From Neopararhizobium haloflavum (GTDB lineage: Bacteria > Pseudomonadota > Alphaproteobacteria > Rhizobiales > Rhizobiaceae), in the NCBI RefSeq assembly GCF_002750855.1, contig NZ_NWUC01000003.1, positions 310,001-374,000 of the forward strand: a stretch of DNA of 64,000 nucleotides, in the 5' to 3' direction. The notes under the pieces are model-generated. The model worked only from the letters and a program-made list of their open reading frames with translations. It made no database searches and was not told the origin of the DNA. The position numbers and the translations under genes were made by a program. Shown piece by piece: positions 26,996 to 36,507 of this stretch; within the stretch, counting starts at the first letter, position 1, and each line of letters begins with the position of its first letter.

Positions 26996-27991
26996 ATGAA
27001 GCGCACGCTCATCAGTCTTTTTGCGCTCGCCGCCATGTCGACGACGGCATTGGCACAGGACGAGATTTCGCCGGCCATCATCTATGACCTCGGCGGCAAG
27101 TTCGATAAATCCTTCAACGAGGCCGCCTATACGGGCGCGCAGCGCTTCTCCGAGGAAACCGGAATCGAATATCGCGAATTCGAGATTCAGAACGACGCCC
27201 AGCGCGAGCAGGCGCTGCGCCGCTTCATCCGCGACGGCAACAACCCGATCGTCATGGCCGGCTTCAACTGGGCTGCCGCGCTTGAAAAGATCGCCGCGGA
27301 AAACCCGGACACCGATTTCGCCATCATCGACGCGGTCGTCGACCTGCCGAATGTGCGTTCGGTGGTCTTCAAGGAAGAGGAAGGCTCCTACCTCGTCGGC
27401 ATGCTGGCGGCGCTGAAGTCTGAATCGGGCACCGTCGGGTTTGTCGGCGGGATGGATGTCCCGTTGATCCGCAAATTCGCCTGCGGCTATGTCGGCGGCG
27501 TCAAGGCGGCCAATGCCGATGCGACGGTCATCGAAGCGATGACGGGCACGACGCCGGAGGCCTGGAACGATCCGGTGCGCGGCGGTGAGATCACCCGCTC
27601 GCAGATCAGCCAGGGCGCCGATGTGGTCTATCACGCGGCCGGCGGCACCGGCGTCGGCGTCTTGCAGGCGGCAGCGGACGAAGGCGTCTTCGGGATCGGC
27701 GTCGATTCCAACCAGAACGCGCTGCATCCCGGAAGCGTCCTGACTTCGATGGTCAAGCGCGTCGACGTCGCGGTCGAAGAAGCCTTCACCGATGCGATGA
27801 ACGGCGAATTCGACTATGGCGTCACCTCGCTCGGACTTGCCGAAGACGGTGTCGCCTACGCCGTGGACGAGAACAACGAGGAACTCATCACCGACGAGAT
27901 GCAGGCAGCCGTGGAAGAAGCCAAGGCAGCGATCATCGCCGGCGAGATCGAAGTGCACGACTACATGTCGGATGACAGCTGCCCCTATTGA
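26996..27991 (+). CDS. BMP-family ABC transporter substrate-binding protein (nucleoside uptake)
   Basis: A 331-residue periplasmic binding protein. Residues 1-20 are a signal peptide (RTLISLFALAAMSTTALAQ). The mature start IIYDLGGKFDKSFNEAAYTG is the BmpA/Med signature, with later GSYLVGMLAAL and GIGVDSNQNALHPGSVLTSM. Members bind purine nucleosides. Its ATPase and permeases begin 890 bases further on, separated by two opposite-strand genes, and the following deaminase/phosphorylase genes support nucleoside uptake. Start ATG 26996 (an earlier ATG at 26954 has no signal sequence). A strong terminator follows. Confidence 0.9.
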   Translation: MKRTLISLFALAAMSTTALAQDEISPAIIYDLGGKFDKSFNEAAYTGAQRFSEETGIEYREFEIQNDAQREQALRRFIRDGNNPIVMAGFNWAAALEKIAAENPDTDFAIIDAVVDLPNVRSVVFKEEEGSYLVGMLAALKSESGTVGFVGGMDVPLIRKFACGYVGGVKAANADATVIEAMTGTTPEAWNDPVRGGEITRSQISQGADVVYHAAGGTGVGVLQAAADEGVFGIGVDSNQNALHPGSVLTSMVKRVDVAVEEAFTDAMNGEFDYGVTSLGLAEDGVAYAVDENNEELITDEMQAAVEEAKAAIIAGEIEVHDYMSDDSCPY

Positions 27992-28015
27992 GGGCGGCAA
28001 TCCGCAAGGAATGCG

Positions 28016-28045
28016 AAAAAGGGGCCCTCGGCCCCTTTTTCTTTT
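28016..28045 (+). terminator. Rho-independent terminator after the BMP gene
   Basis: AAAAAGGGGCC, loop CTC, then GGCCCCTTTTTCTTTT: a GC-rich stem flanked by A and T runs, 25 bases after the stop. It separates the binding protein mRNA from the opposite-strand slyX, and the A/T symmetry would let it act on both strands. Confidence 0.85.
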
Positions 28046-28068
28046 GCGGACCGGTTCAGAGAAGAAGC

Positions 28069-28278
28069 TCAGTAATGCGGCGGCCGGGTCACAGCGGGCG
28101 CCTCGATGCTCGCCTCCTCAAGCGACAGGAAACGCTCGGTCAGCCGGTCGAGCTTGGCCCTCAGTTGCTCGGTCACCTTCCACTGTTCGGCAAGCTGGTC
28201 GGACAATTCCTCGATCGTCAGCGCCTGATGCGCCGCGCGCTCTTCCAGCGCTATCAACCGCTCTTCTGTCGTCGTCAA
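28069..28278 (-). CDS. SlyX family protein
   Basis: A 69-residue coiled-coil protein: EERLIALEERAAHQALTIEE, then LSDQLAEQWKVTEQLRAKLD, and the C-terminal PPHY ending typical of SlyX. Its function is unknown in most bacteria. The start overlaps the stop of the thioesterase gene by 4 bases, so the two form an operon. Confidence 0.9.
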   Translation of the reverse strand: MTTTEERLIALEERAAHQALTIEELSDQLAEQWKVTEQLRAKLDRLTERFLSLEEASIEAPAVTRPPHY

Positions 28279-28709
28279 AGCGCGATCTCCTGAAGTTTCG
28301 AGCGCCAGATGCCGTCGAGAGGACGCGGGCGGCGGCTGACGCGGTCGACATACACATGCACGAAACGGCCTTGCGCAGCGGCCCGTTCCTCCGTCGCACG
28401 GAAAAGCGCGATGCGATAGCTGACGGACGACGTCCCAATCCGCTCGGTGGCAATTCCCGCCGTCACCTGATCAGGAAACGCCATCTCCGCGAAATAGTGG
28501 CACCCGGTCTCGACCACCAGTCCCACCGTCTCTCCCGCCTTGACATCCAGAAGGCCGGCCTCGATCAGCCAGCCGTTGATGGCCGTATCGAACAGCTGGT
28601 AATGCACGACGTTGTTCATATGGCCATACTGGTCATTGTCGGCCCAGCGGGTCTGCATCGGCCTGAAGCATCTGAACGCATTTCGCTTGTAAGGCTCGGG
28701 ACGGGGCAT
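28275..28709 (-). CDS. Acyl-CoA thioesterase, hot-dog fold
   Basis: A 144-residue member of the 4-hydroxybenzoyl-CoA thioesterase/YbgC group. The signature TRWADNDQYGHMNNVVHYQL (about residues 20-39) has the catalytic aspartate, and VETGCHYFAEMAFPDQVTAG and SVSYRIALFR continue the hot-dog sheet. It would hydrolyse short- or medium-chain acyl-CoA. Co-transcribed with slyX. Confidence 0.88.
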   Translation of the reverse strand: MPRPEPYKRNAFRCFRPMQTRWADNDQYGHMNNVVHYQLFDTAINGWLIEAGLLDVKAGETVGLVVETGCHYFAEMAFPDQVTAGIATERIGTSSVSYRIALFRATEERAAAQGRFVHVYVDRVSRRPRPLDGIWRSKLQEIAL

Positions 28710-28881
28710 CGCTCACCGGATCGTGACTTGAAACTCGGCGGCCGCCGAATGAGAGGCGGCCCGCATGGCTTCGGGAAACTGGACTTTCTGGGAAGAACTG
28801 TCGAGAGTGGAAAACCGATTGTTGCGCTGAAGCTTCGGCTGCGCGAGATTGGCGCAATTCCGACGATCAAAGCGGTTTGGC

Positions 28882-30414
28882 ATGAATGAATTAGCTATCG
28901 AGTTGCGCGGCATCAACAAGAGCTTCGGCCCGGTGCAGGCAAACCGCGACATCAGTCTCAAGGTGCGCAAAGGCACGATCCACGGGATCATCGGCGAGAA
29001 CGGCGCCGGCAAGTCGACGCTGATGTCGATCCTCTACGGCTTCTACCAGGCCGACAGCGGTGAGATCGTGGTGGACGGCAAGCCTGTGCACATCGTCGAT
29101 CCGAACGGCGCGATCGCGGCCGGTATCGGGATGGTCCATCAGCACTTCATGCTGGTCGACAATTTCACGGTTCTTGAGAACGTGATGCTGGGCGCCGAAG
29201 ACAGCCAGATCCTGAACAAGGGCATCGCCCGTGCGCGCGAAGAACTGAAACGCCTGGAACGCGATTATGCGCTCGAAGTCGACCCGGATGCGGTGATCGA
29301 GGAGATCCCCGTCGGGCTGCAGCAGCGCGTGGAAATCCTCAAGGCGCTTTATCGCGGCGCCGACATCCTGATCCTGGACGAGCCGACAGGGGTCCTGACC
29401 CCGCCGGAGGCCGACCACCTGTTCCGTATCCTCGAACAGTTGAAGACGCAGGGAAAGACGATCATCTTCATCACGCACAAGCTGCGCGAGATCATGGCGA
29501 TCACCGACGAGGTCTCGGTGATGCGTCAGGGCGAGATCGTCGGCACACGCCACACCTCGGAGACATCGGTGGAAGAACTGGCGAGCCTCATGGTTGGCCG
29601 GCGGGTTCTTCTGCAGGTGGAGAAGGACGCGGCCACACCCGGCGACGTCAAGCTTTCTGTGCGCAACCTGACGGCCAAGGATTCGCGCGGCGTGACAGTG
29701 GTCGACGACGTCTCCCTCGATGTGCGGGCAGGAGAAATCGTCGGCATTGCAGGCGTGGCCGGCAACGGTCAGTCGCAGCTCCTCGAAACCATCGCCGGCA
29801 TTCGCACCGCGGTTTCGGGCGAGGTCATGCTGAACGGCCGGCCGGTGGACATTTCCGGCAAGGCAGATCCCGGCGAGCTTCGCACACGCGGCCTTGCCCA
29901 CGTCCCCGAGGATCGCCACCACATGGGGCTGATCCTGGAATTCGAGGAATGCGAGAGCGCCATTCTCGGCTATCACGGTCAGAAGCAATACCTGAACGGT
30001 TCATTCCTCGATGCCGCGGCGATCCGTGCCGACGCGGAAGAAAAGATCCGCAAATACGATATCCGCCCGGCCAATGCCCGGTTGAAGACCGCCAACTTTT
30101 CCGGCGGCAACCAGCAGAAGATCGTGCTCGCCCGCGAGATGGAACAGGACCCGGACGTCCTCATCATCGGCCAGCCGACGCGCGGCGTCGATGTCGGAGC
30201 GATCGAATTCATCCACAAGCGCATCATCGAGATGCGCGACGCGGGCAAGGCCGTGCTGCTGGTCTCGGTGGAGCTCGACGAGATCCGTGCGCTTTCCGAT
30301 CGCATCCTGGTGATGTTCGCGGGGCGCATCGTCGGTGAACGCGATGGCGATGCGGCAGAAGGCGAACTTGGCCTGCTGATGGCCGGCGTTGAAGAGAAGG
30401 AGGCGGCGGAGTAA
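28882..30414 (+). CDS. Nucleoside ABC transporter ATP-binding protein
   Basis: A 510-residue tandem ATPase of the type that pairs with BMP binding proteins and RbsC/LivH-fold permeases. First half: Walker A GENGAGKSTLMSIL, signature IPVGLQQRVEILKALYRG, Walker B ILILDEPTGVLTPPEA. Second half: a Walker A-like GVAGNGQSQLLETIAG, signature FSGGNQQKIVLAREM, and the degenerate Walker B LIIGQPTRGVDVG. The second half is usual for sugar/nucleoside importers (weak hydrolysis site). Start ATG 28882 was chosen over 28849 because the conserved N-terminus follows. Followed without real gaps by the permeases. Confidence 0.93.
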   Translation: MNELAIELRGINKSFGPVQANRDISLKVRKGTIHGIIGENGAGKSTLMSILYGFYQADSGEIVVDGKPVHIVDPNGAIAAGIGMVHQHFMLVDNFTVLENVMLGAEDSQILNKGIARAREELKRLERDYALEVDPDAVIEEIPVGLQQRVEILKALYRGADILILDEPTGVLTPPEADHLFRILEQLKTQGKTIIFITHKLREIMAITDEVSVMRQGEIVGTRHTSETSVEELASLMVGRRVLLQVEKDAATPGDVKLSVRNLTAKDSRGVTVVDDVSLDVRAGEIVGIAGVAGNGQSQLLETIAGIRTAVSGEVMLNGRPVDISGKADPGELRTRGLAHVPEDRHHMGLILEFEECESAILGYHGQKQYLNGSFLDAAAIRADAEEKIRKYDIRPANARLKTANFSGGNQQKIVLAREMEQDPDVLIIGQPTRGVDVGAIEFIHKRIIEMRDAGKAVLLVSVELDEIRALSDRILVMFAGRIVGERDGDAAEGELGLLMAGVEEKEAAE

Positions 30415-30417
30415 GGC

Positions 30418-31551
30418 ATGGCGACTCCCTACGCGAAACTGCCCGGCTGGGTGGATTACGGACTGATCCCTCTCTTGAATCTCGTCGTTGCCTTCGCCGT
30501 TGCGGGGCTCGTCGTCCTGCTGGTCGGCGAAAGCCCGTTTCGCGCGGCCTATCTGCTGCTCGACGGCGCCTTCGGCTATGGCGAGGGCATCGGCTTCACA
30601 CTCTACTACGCAACGACCTTCATCTTCACCGGCCTTGCCGTCGCCGTCGCGTTCCATTGCCGGCTGTTCAATATCGGCGGCGAGGGCCAGGCCTATGTCG
30701 GCGGCATCGGGGTGGCGCTCGTCTGTCTCACCTTCGACAACATCCTGCCCTGGTACCTGACATTCGTTCTGGCCACGATCGGCGCGGCGATCTGCGGCGC
30801 CGCCTGGGCGTTCATCCCTGCCTATTTCCGGGCGACGCGCGGCAGCCACATCGTCATCACGACGATCATGTTCAACTTCATCGCCTCCAGCCTGATGATC
30901 TACCTTCTGGTCGAGGTGCTGAAGCCGGCCGGGCAGATGTCGCCGCAGACCCGGACGTTTGCAGAGGGCGGGCAGTTGCCGAAGCTCGACTGGCTGCTCG
31001 CCATATTCGGACTCGACATCGGCGGCGCTCCGTTCAACTTCTCGTTCCTGCTGGCGATCGCCGCGTCGATCTTCGTGTGGGTGCTGATCTGGCGCACCAA
31101 GCTCGGATACGAGATACGCACCATGGGCTTTTCGGAAAAGGCGGCACGCTATGCCGGCATCAATGAGGTCCGGATCATCGTCATTGCGATGCTGATTTCA
31201 GGGGCCCTCGCCGGCATGATGGCCCTCAATCCGATCATGGGCGAGCAGGCGCGCATGCAGCTCGACTTCGTAGCTGGCGCCGGCTTCGTCGGCATCGCGG
31301 TCGCGCTCATGGGACGCTCACATCCTGCCGGCATCATCCCGGCGGCCATCCTTTTCGGCATGCTCTACCAGGGCGGCGCGGAGATATCCTTCGAGATGCC
31401 GCAGATTTCGCGCGACATGATCGTCATCATCCAGGGGCTGGTGATCCTTTTCGCCGGCGCTCTCGAAAACATGTTCCGCCCGGCGCTCTCCCGCTTCTTC
31501 GGTGCGCGCGCCATGCGAACCAAACCGGTCCGCGTTGGGAGTGCCGGCTGA
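30418..31551 (+). CDS. Nucleoside ABC transporter permease (first subunit)
   Basis: A 377-residue membrane protein of the branched-chain/ribose permease fold with about eight to nine hydrophobic segments. Family landmarks: FTGLAVAVAFHCRLFNIGGE near residue 65 (FNIGGEGQ), ITTIMFNFIA, and VAGAGFVGIAVALMGRSHP near residue 285. It begins 4 bases after the ATPase stop. Its stop shares one base with the next start (TGATG). Confidence 0.92.
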   Translation: MATPYAKLPGWVDYGLIPLLNLVVAFAVAGLVVLLVGESPFRAAYLLLDGAFGYGEGIGFTLYYATTFIFTGLAVAVAFHCRLFNIGGEGQAYVGGIGVALVCLTFDNILPWYLTFVLATIGAAICGAAWAFIPAYFRATRGSHIVITTIMFNFIASSLMIYLLVEVLKPAGQMSPQTRTFAEGGQLPKLDWLLAIFGLDIGGAPFNFSFLLAIAASIFVWVLIWRTKLGYEIRTMGFSEKAARYAGINEVRIIVIAMLISGALAGMMALNPIMGEQARMQLDFVAGAGFVGIAVALMGRSHPAGIIPAAILFGMLYQGGAEISFEMPQISRDMIVIIQGLVILFAGALENMFRPALSRFFGARAMRTKPVRVGSAG

Positions 31552-32513
31552 TGGACATGCTGCTGTTGACGCTGGAATCCACCCTGCGGCTGTCGGTTCC
31601 GCTGCTCCTTGCCGCGTTGGCAGGGCTCTTTTCCGAACGCTCGGGCATCTTCGACATCGGCCTTGAAGGCAAGATGCTGGGCGCGGCGTTCGCCGGCGGC
31701 GCGGCGGCGGCCACCTTCTCGTCGGCCCTGATGGGCCTGCTCGCCGCACTTGTCGTGTCGGTGGCATTGTCTCTCGTTCACGGCTTCGCCTCGATCACGC
31801 AGAGGGGCAATCAGATCGTATCGGGCGTCGCCATCAACTTCATCGCCATGGGAACGACCGTCATCCTCGGCCAGGCATGGTTTCAGCAGGGAGGGCGTAC
31901 ACCGGCACTTTCATCTGCCGGCCGCCTCAACACGGTGGAATTGCCGTTTGCGCAGGCCGTGGCGGACGTCCCGGTTCTGGGCCCGATCTATTCCGACCTG
32001 CTCTCCGGCCATCCGCTCTTGATGTATTTCGCCTTCGCGATGGTGCCGATCTCCTGGTGGGTGCTCTACCGTACAAGGTTCGGCCTGCGTCTGAGGGCGG
32101 TCGGCGAGAATCCGGGAGCCGTGGATACCGCCGGCATCTCGGTGACCTGGCTGCGCTACCGCGCGGTCATCTGCTGCGGGATCCTTTGCGGCTTCGCCGG
32201 CGCCTATCTCTCCATGGCGCTGACGGCGGGCTTCGTGAAAAACATGACGGCCGGCAAGGGCTACATCGCGCTCGCCGCGCTGATCTTCGCCAAGTGGCGG
32301 CCAGTGCCGGTGATGTATGCCTGCCTGCTTTTCGGCTTCCTCGATGCTGTCGGGATCCGCATGCAGGGACGGCCGCTGCCGCTCATCGGTGAAGTGCCCG
32401 TGCAACTGATCCAGGCCCTGCCCTATATCCTGACAGTGATCCTTCTGGCAGGTTTCATCGGCAAGGCCGTTCCGCCGAAGGCCGGCGGCGTGCCCTATGT
32501 GAAAGAGCGTTGA
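31551..32513 (+). CDS. Nucleoside ABC transporter permease (second subunit)
   Basis: A 320-residue membrane protein of the same fold: ALAGLFSERSGIFDIGLEGK (FDIGLEGKML) near residue 25, TQRGNQIVSGVAINFIAMG, and RAVGENPGAVDTAGISVTWL in the cytoplasmic loop. It forms the heteromeric pore with the preceding permease. The cytidine deaminase gene starts 3 bases after it, which ties transport to nucleoside breakdown. Confidence 0.92.
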   Translation: MDMLLLTLESTLRLSVPLLLAALAGLFSERSGIFDIGLEGKMLGAAFAGGAAAATFSSALMGLLAALVVSVALSLVHGFASITQRGNQIVSGVAINFIAMGTTVILGQAWFQQGGRTPALSSAGRLNTVELPFAQAVADVPVLGPIYSDLLSGHPLLMYFAFAMVPISWWVLYRTRFGLRLRAVGENPGAVDTAGISVTWLRYRAVICCGILCGFAGAYLSMALTAGFVKNMTAGKGYIALAALIFAKWRPVPVMYACLLFGFLDAVGIRMQGRPLPLIGEVPVQLIQALPYILTVILLAGFIGKAVPPKAGGVPYVKER

Positions 32514-32516
32514 TCC

Positions 32517-32909
32517 ATGGCCGATGACCTGTTCAAGACGGCGCGCGAGGCCATGGGCCGCGCGCACGCGCCCTATTCGAAATTTCCCGTCGGGGCCGCC
32601 ATTCGCGCCGATGACGGAAAGGTCTATGCCGGCGCGAATATCGAGGTGATTTCCTTTCCGGAAGGCTGGTGCGCGGAGACGACCGCCATCGGCCACATGG
32701 TCATGGCAGGCGGCAGGCGCATTGAGGAAGTGGCCGTCATTGCCGAGAAGATGGCGCGATGCACCCCTTGCGGCGGGTGCCGCCAGCGGCTCGCCGAGTT
32801 CGGCACGCCTGACACCAGGATTCACCTTTGCGACGCGAGCGGGATCGTCGAGACGGTGACGCTGGCCGAACTCCTGCCGCTGGCCTTCGACAGCGAGGCG
32901 CTGAAATGA
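32517..32909 (+). CDS. cdd: Cytidine deaminase
   Basis: A 130-residue zinc enzyme converting (deoxy)cytidine to (deoxy)uridine. The zinc and proton-transfer residues lie in CAETTAIGHMVMAGG (about residue 51; Cys-Ala-Glu) and CTPCGGCRQRLAEF (about residue 83, the other two zinc cysteines). PYSKFPVGAAIRADDGK is the N-terminal family block. It is the homotetrameric short form. Its stop overlaps the punA start (ATGA). Confidence 0.94.
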   Translation: MADDLFKTAREAMGRAHAPYSKFPVGAAIRADDGKVYAGANIEVISFPEGWCAETTAIGHMVMAGGRRIEEVAVIAEKMARCTPCGGCRQRLAEFGTPDTRIHLCDASGIVETVTLAELLPLAFDSEALK

Positions 32910-33706
32910 AATACGCGGCCGAGATCCTCAACGAGAAGCTCGATGGGCTGAAACCTGAAACCGCGATCGTGCTCGGCTCGGGGCTCGGCGGTCTGGTGGA
33001 CAGCCTGGAGGACGCGGTCTCGGTCCCCTATCAGACGATCGCCGGGTTTCCCGGAAGCGGTGTCTCCGGCCATGCCGGCAAGCTTGTCGGGGGTCGGCTG
33101 GCCGGCCGCCCCATCGTCATGCTCGCCGGACGGGTCCACTACTATGAAAAGGGCGAGGCGGCGGCGATGCGTCCGGTGCTGGAGACGGTTCAGGCACTGG
33201 GGGTTGCCAACCTGATCCTGACCAACGCGGCCGGCTCGGTGCGCGAGGACATGCCGCCCGGCTCGGTGATGCGAATAACCGACCACATCAACTATTCCGG
33301 CATGAACCCGCTGATCGGCGAGGAAAGCGACGCCGGTTTCGTCGGCATGACGAGCGCCTATGATGCCGCGCTCGGCAAGAAGATGAACGAAGCGGCCGGA
33401 CGTGCCGGGGTTGAACTGCACGAGGGCGTCTACATGTGGTTCTCGGGACCGAGTTTCGAGACGCCGGCGGAAATCCGGATGGCCCGCACGCTTGGTGCCG
33501 ATGCGGTCGGCATGTCGACGGTGCCCGAGGTCATCATGGCGCGGTTTCTCGGCCTGAAGGTGGCCGCGGCCTCGGTCATCACCAATCTCGGCGCCGGCAT
33601 GACCGGCAGCGAACTCAGCCACCAGGAAACCAAGGACATGGCCCCCATCGGCGGCGAGCGTCTGGCCCGGGTGCTAACGGATATGATGCGAAACGGAGAT
33701 GCCTGA
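32906..33706 (+). CDS. punA: Purine nucleoside phosphorylase
   Basis: A 266-residue trimeric-type phosphorylase that splits inosine/guanosine and their deoxy forms into base and (deoxy)ribose-1-phosphate. Motifs: IVLGSGLGGLVDSLED (phosphate loop), GFPGSGVSGHAGKLV, ANLILTNAAGSV, and SGPSFETPAEIRM with the catalytic region ALGADAVGMSTVPE-like TLGADAVGMSTVPEVIMARF. The start at ATG 32906 overlaps the cdd stop; the earlier in-frame codons belong to cdd DNA. An E-x-N substrate pair cannot be checked fully by eye. Confidence 0.92.
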   Translation: MKYAAEILNEKLDGLKPETAIVLGSGLGGLVDSLEDAVSVPYQTIAGFPGSGVSGHAGKLVGGRLAGRPIVMLAGRVHYYEKGEAAAMRPVLETVQALGVANLILTNAAGSVREDMPPGSVMRITDHINYSGMNPLIGEESDAGFVGMTSAYDAALGKKMNEAAGRAGVELHEGVYMWFSGPSFETPAEIRMARTLGADAVGMSTVPEVIMARFLGLKVAAASVITNLGAGMTGSELSHQETKDMAPIGGERLARVLTDMMRNGDA

Positions 33707-33707
33707 C

Positions 33708-34481
33708 ATGGCCGATGAGTTGAAGGTGACGGCGGCCAAGGCGCTCTCTCTTCTGGACCTGACCGACCTGACCGACACATGCGACTCCGCGGCGATCGCC
33801 AAGCTTTGCGCCGATGCGCGCGGGTCGGATGGCGCGGTCGCGGCAATTTGCATATGGCCACGCTTCGTCGCGGAAGCCCGCTCGATCCTCGGATCGGACA
33901 GCGAAGTGAAGATCGCCACGGTGGTCAACTTCCCATCGGGCGACATGGCCGTCTCGGATGTGATCGCGCAGACGGTCCAGGCAATCGCCGACGGTGCCGA
34001 CGAGATCGATCTGGTCATCCCTTATCGCGCCCTGCTCGCCGGCGAGGAAGAGCCGGTGAAGGCTATGGTCGGCGCAATCCGCAGTGTGTGCACCGATCGG
34101 ATCCTGCTCAAGGCCATTCTGGAAACGGGCGAACTTCGCGACCGGGCCCTCATCCGCAATGCCGCGCATTTGGCGATCTCGGCCGAAGCAGACTTCATCA
34201 AGACGTCGACCGGAAAGGTGCCTGTCAACGCGACGCTCGAATCGGCCGACATCATGCTGACCGCGATCCGCGAAAGCGGCCGGGACGTCGGCTTCAAGGC
34301 GGCCGGCGGCGTGCGCACAGTCGAGGACGCGGCGGCCTATCTCGATCTTGCCGAAACTGTCATGGGTCGCGGCTGGCCGACGCCGTCGACCTTCCGGTTC
34401 GGAGCGTCGGGGCTGCTCGACGATATCCGGGCAAAGCTCCACGACACCTCGCCCGCCACCCCGTCGGAGAGCGCCTATTGA
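33708..34481 (+). CDS. deoC: Deoxyribose-phosphate aldolase
   Basis: A 257-residue TIM-barrel class I aldolase cleaving 2-deoxyribose-5-phosphate to acetaldehyde and glyceraldehyde-3-phosphate. The Schiff-base lysine is in [11 protein letters not shown] (about residue 168) and the second lysine in [13 protein letters not shown] (about residue 197); KAILETGEL is the neighbouring strand. ATG 33708 has GGAG at a 9-base spacing, better than the ATG at 33699 that sits directly on the GGAG. Confidence 0.93.
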   Translation: MADELKVTAAKALSLLDLTDLTDTCDSAAIAKLCADARGSDGAVAAICIWPRFVAEARSILGSDSEVKIATVVNFPSGDMAVSDVIAQTVQAIADGADEIDLVIPYRALLAGEEEPVKAMVGAIRSVCTDRILLKAILETGELRDRALIRNAAHLAISAEADFIKTSTGKVPVNATLESADIMLTAIRESGRDVGFKAAGGVRTVEDAAAYLDLAETVMGRGWPTPSTFRFGASGLLDDIRAKLHDTSPATPSESAY

Positions 34482-34483
34482 GC

Positions 34484-35797
34484 ATGCTGCCGCAGGAATT
34501 GATCCGGAAGAAGCGCGACGGTGGCCGTCTCGACGCAGGCGATATCGCCGATTTCATCAAGGGCATCACGGACGAGACGATCTCGGAGGGCCAGATCGCC
34601 GCTTTCGCCATGGCGGTCTTCTTCCAGGGCCTTCAGTCCGAAGAGGCGGTGGCCCTGACGCTCGCCATGCGCGATTCGGGCGATGTGCTCGAGTGGCCGG
34701 GCCTTGACCGACCGGTCACCGACAAGCATTCGACGGGCGGTGTGGGCGACAATGTCTCGCTGATGCTGGCGCCGATCGTGGCAGCCTGCGGCGGCGCCGT
34801 GCCGATGATCTCGGGCCGGGGCCTCGGCCATACCGGCGGCACGCTCGACAAGATGGAATCGATCCCCGGCTACAGCGTGATGCCGGACAATGCGCTTTTC
34901 AGGCGAACGGTCGAAGAGGTGGGCTGCGCCATTATCGGTCAGACCGGGGCCCTCGCACCGGCCGACAAGCGCTTCTACGGCATCCGGGACGTTACGGCCA
35001 CGGTGGAATCGATCCCGCTGATCACCGCCTCCATTCTTTCCAAGAAGCTCGCCGCCGGGCTCGGCTCGCTGGTGCTGGACGTCAAATGCGGCAACGGGGC
35101 ATTCATGGACGATCCAGCCAAGGCCGAGGCATTGGCACGATCGCTCGTCACGGTGGCGAACGGTGCCGGGCTGCCGACGCATGCCCTGATAACCGCCATG
35201 GACCAGCCGCTCGCATCGGCGGCAGGCAATGCGGTGGAAGTGCGCAACGCTGTAGACTTCCTCAGCGGACGCCACCGCGATGCGCGGCTGGAAGCTGTCA
35301 CCATGGCGCTTGCCGCCGAGATGCTCCTGCTGTCGGGCTGTGCTGGCGACCGGCAGGACGCGGACCGGCGCGCCCAAGAGGCTCTTACAAGCGGCAGGGC
35401 GGCGGAAATCTTCGGCAAGATGGTCGCCGCCCTCGGCGGACCGGGCGACTTCGTCGAGCGCGCCGAAACGCATCTTCCCGCCGCGCCAATCGTCCGGGAC
35501 GTCGTGGTCAAGACGGCCGGAACGGTTGAGGCAGTCGACACGCGCGGCATCGGGGTCGCGGTGATCGTCCTTGGTGGCGGACGGCGCCGCGCGGCCGACA
35601 GGATCGATCCGAGCGTCGGGATCAGCGGCCTTGCCGCGATCGGCTCCTCATTGGAAAGGGGCGACGCCATCGCCCGCATTCATGCGCGCGACGAGAGCGC
35701 AGCGGACGCGGCCGAAAAGGCCGTCAGGGACGCCTACCGTTTCGGCGATCGGCCGACGCCCTTCGACGCCGTGATCCGCAGGATCGATGGGATATAG
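34484..35797 (+). CDS. deoA: Thymidine phosphorylase
   Basis: A 437-residue enzyme phosphorolysing thymidine and deoxyuridine. The signature [17 protein letters not shown] (about residue 81) and [20 protein letters not shown] are characteristic, as is [20 protein letters not shown]. The three-domain length fits. The ATG at 34484 is used, but a TTG at 34478 overlapping the deoC stop has better spacing to CGGAGA and would add two residues. Last gene of the plus-strand nucleoside operon. Confidence 0.92.
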   Translation: MLPQELIRKKRDGGRLDAGDIADFIKGITDETISEGQIAAFAMAVFFQGLQSEEAVALTLAMRDSGDVLEWPGLDRPVTDKHSTGGVGDNVSLMLAPIVAACGGAVPMISGRGLGHTGGTLDKMESIPGYSVMPDNALFRRTVEEVGCAIIGQTGALAPADKRFYGIRDVTATVESIPLITASILSKKLAAGLGSLVLDVKCGNGAFMDDPAKAEALARSLVTVANGAGLPTHALITAMDQPLASAAGNAVEVRNAVDFLSGRHRDARLEAVTMALAAEMLLLSGCAGDRQDADRRAQEALTSGRAAEIFGKMVAALGGPGDFVERAETHLPAAPIVRDVVVKTAGTVEAVDTRGIGVAVIVLGGGRRRAADRIDPSVGISGLAAIGSSLERGDAIARIHARDESAADAAEKAVRDAYRFGDRPTPFDAVIRRIDGI

Positions 35798-35823
35798 ACC
35801 ATTCCGCTCGAGCGGAAGCGGTC
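35797..35823. terminator. Palindrome between convergent deoA and the aspartic protease gene
   Basis: A 16-bp perfect palindrome (TTCCGCTCGAGCGGAA, 35802-35817) bounded by GACC and GGTC. It sits right between two convergent stops, so it could terminate transcription from both sides, although the trailing T run is weak. Confidence 0.5.
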
Positions 35824-35830
35824 TCATCAC

Positions 35831-36436
35831 TCAGTCCATCATCAAGAGTTCGCCGTTTTCGACGCGATAGGTTTCAAGACGGCTCATGAAGCTCATGCCG
35901 ACGAGCGTTATGGCGAGGTTGGCGTCCTCGAGCACGAAGGCCTCGACATCCTCCACGCGGATCGGCCCGATCTCCATGCGGTCGAGCGTGACACGGGCGG
36001 CCCGCGTCTCGCCATTGGCCGTGCTGACGCCGAAGGTGAAGGCATCGCCGGCCGGCGCCACACCAAGCTTGCGGGCCGTCGACATGTTCATCGCGACATA
36101 GGTCGCGCCGGTGTCGACCAGTCCTTCGACGGTGCGCCCGTTGATGCGGAACTGGCCATTGAAATGCCCCTGGGCATCGGGCGCAATGCGCATGGAGCGT
36201 CCGCCGGCATAGCTTGCGCGGTATGCCGGCTGTGCATCCGCCTCCAGCCGCGCCTGCGCCTGTTGCGCCGCCGTTGCGGCGTCCGCCGCTTCCGTTTGGC
36301 GCCGGGCCTCCAGCGTCTCCTGCATGCGGGACGCATAGTGCGGCAACGCAGCCAGGAGGCTTGCGCCGAGCACCGTGCAAACGACCAGTCGGATCATGTC
36401 AGCCACCGCCCTTTCCCAAGACGGCAAGCTCATCAT
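35831..36436 (-). CDS. Clan AA (retropepsin-like) aspartic protease, TIGR02281 type
   Basis: A 201-residue protein: N-terminal membrane anchor (about residues 14-31, MIRLVVCTVLGASLLAAL), an Ala/Gln/Glu-rich linker, then a retropepsin-like domain with the active-site VEGLVDTGATYVAM (DTGA, about residue 107) and the C-terminal ITLVGMSFMSRLETYRV. Exact start may be ATG 36397 (MIRLV). It faces the periplasm. TIGR02281 proteins are common in alphaproteobacteria but of unknown substrate. Confidence 0.85.
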   Translation of the reverse strand: MMSLPSWERAVADMIRLVVCTVLGASLLAALPHYASRMQETLEARRQTEAADAATAAQQAQARLEADAQPAYRASYAGGRSMRIAPDAQGHFNGQFRINGRTVEGLVDTGATYVAMNMSTARKLGVAPAGDAFTFGVSTANGETRAARVTLDRMEIGPIRVEDVEAFVLEDANLAITLVGMSFMSRLETYRVENGELLMMD

Positions 36437-36507
36437 GCGATCGCTAAGAAGCCCCTAATGCGGCCGGTTCGATCGGGCCGGCGGTTAACGCGGCCCTAAC
36501 GCACGCT

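Noticed and set aside
33779-34477. Extension of deoA to 672 residues
   Set aside because: The upstream part reads through deoC in another frame and has no domain; thymidine phosphorylase length is reached from 34484.
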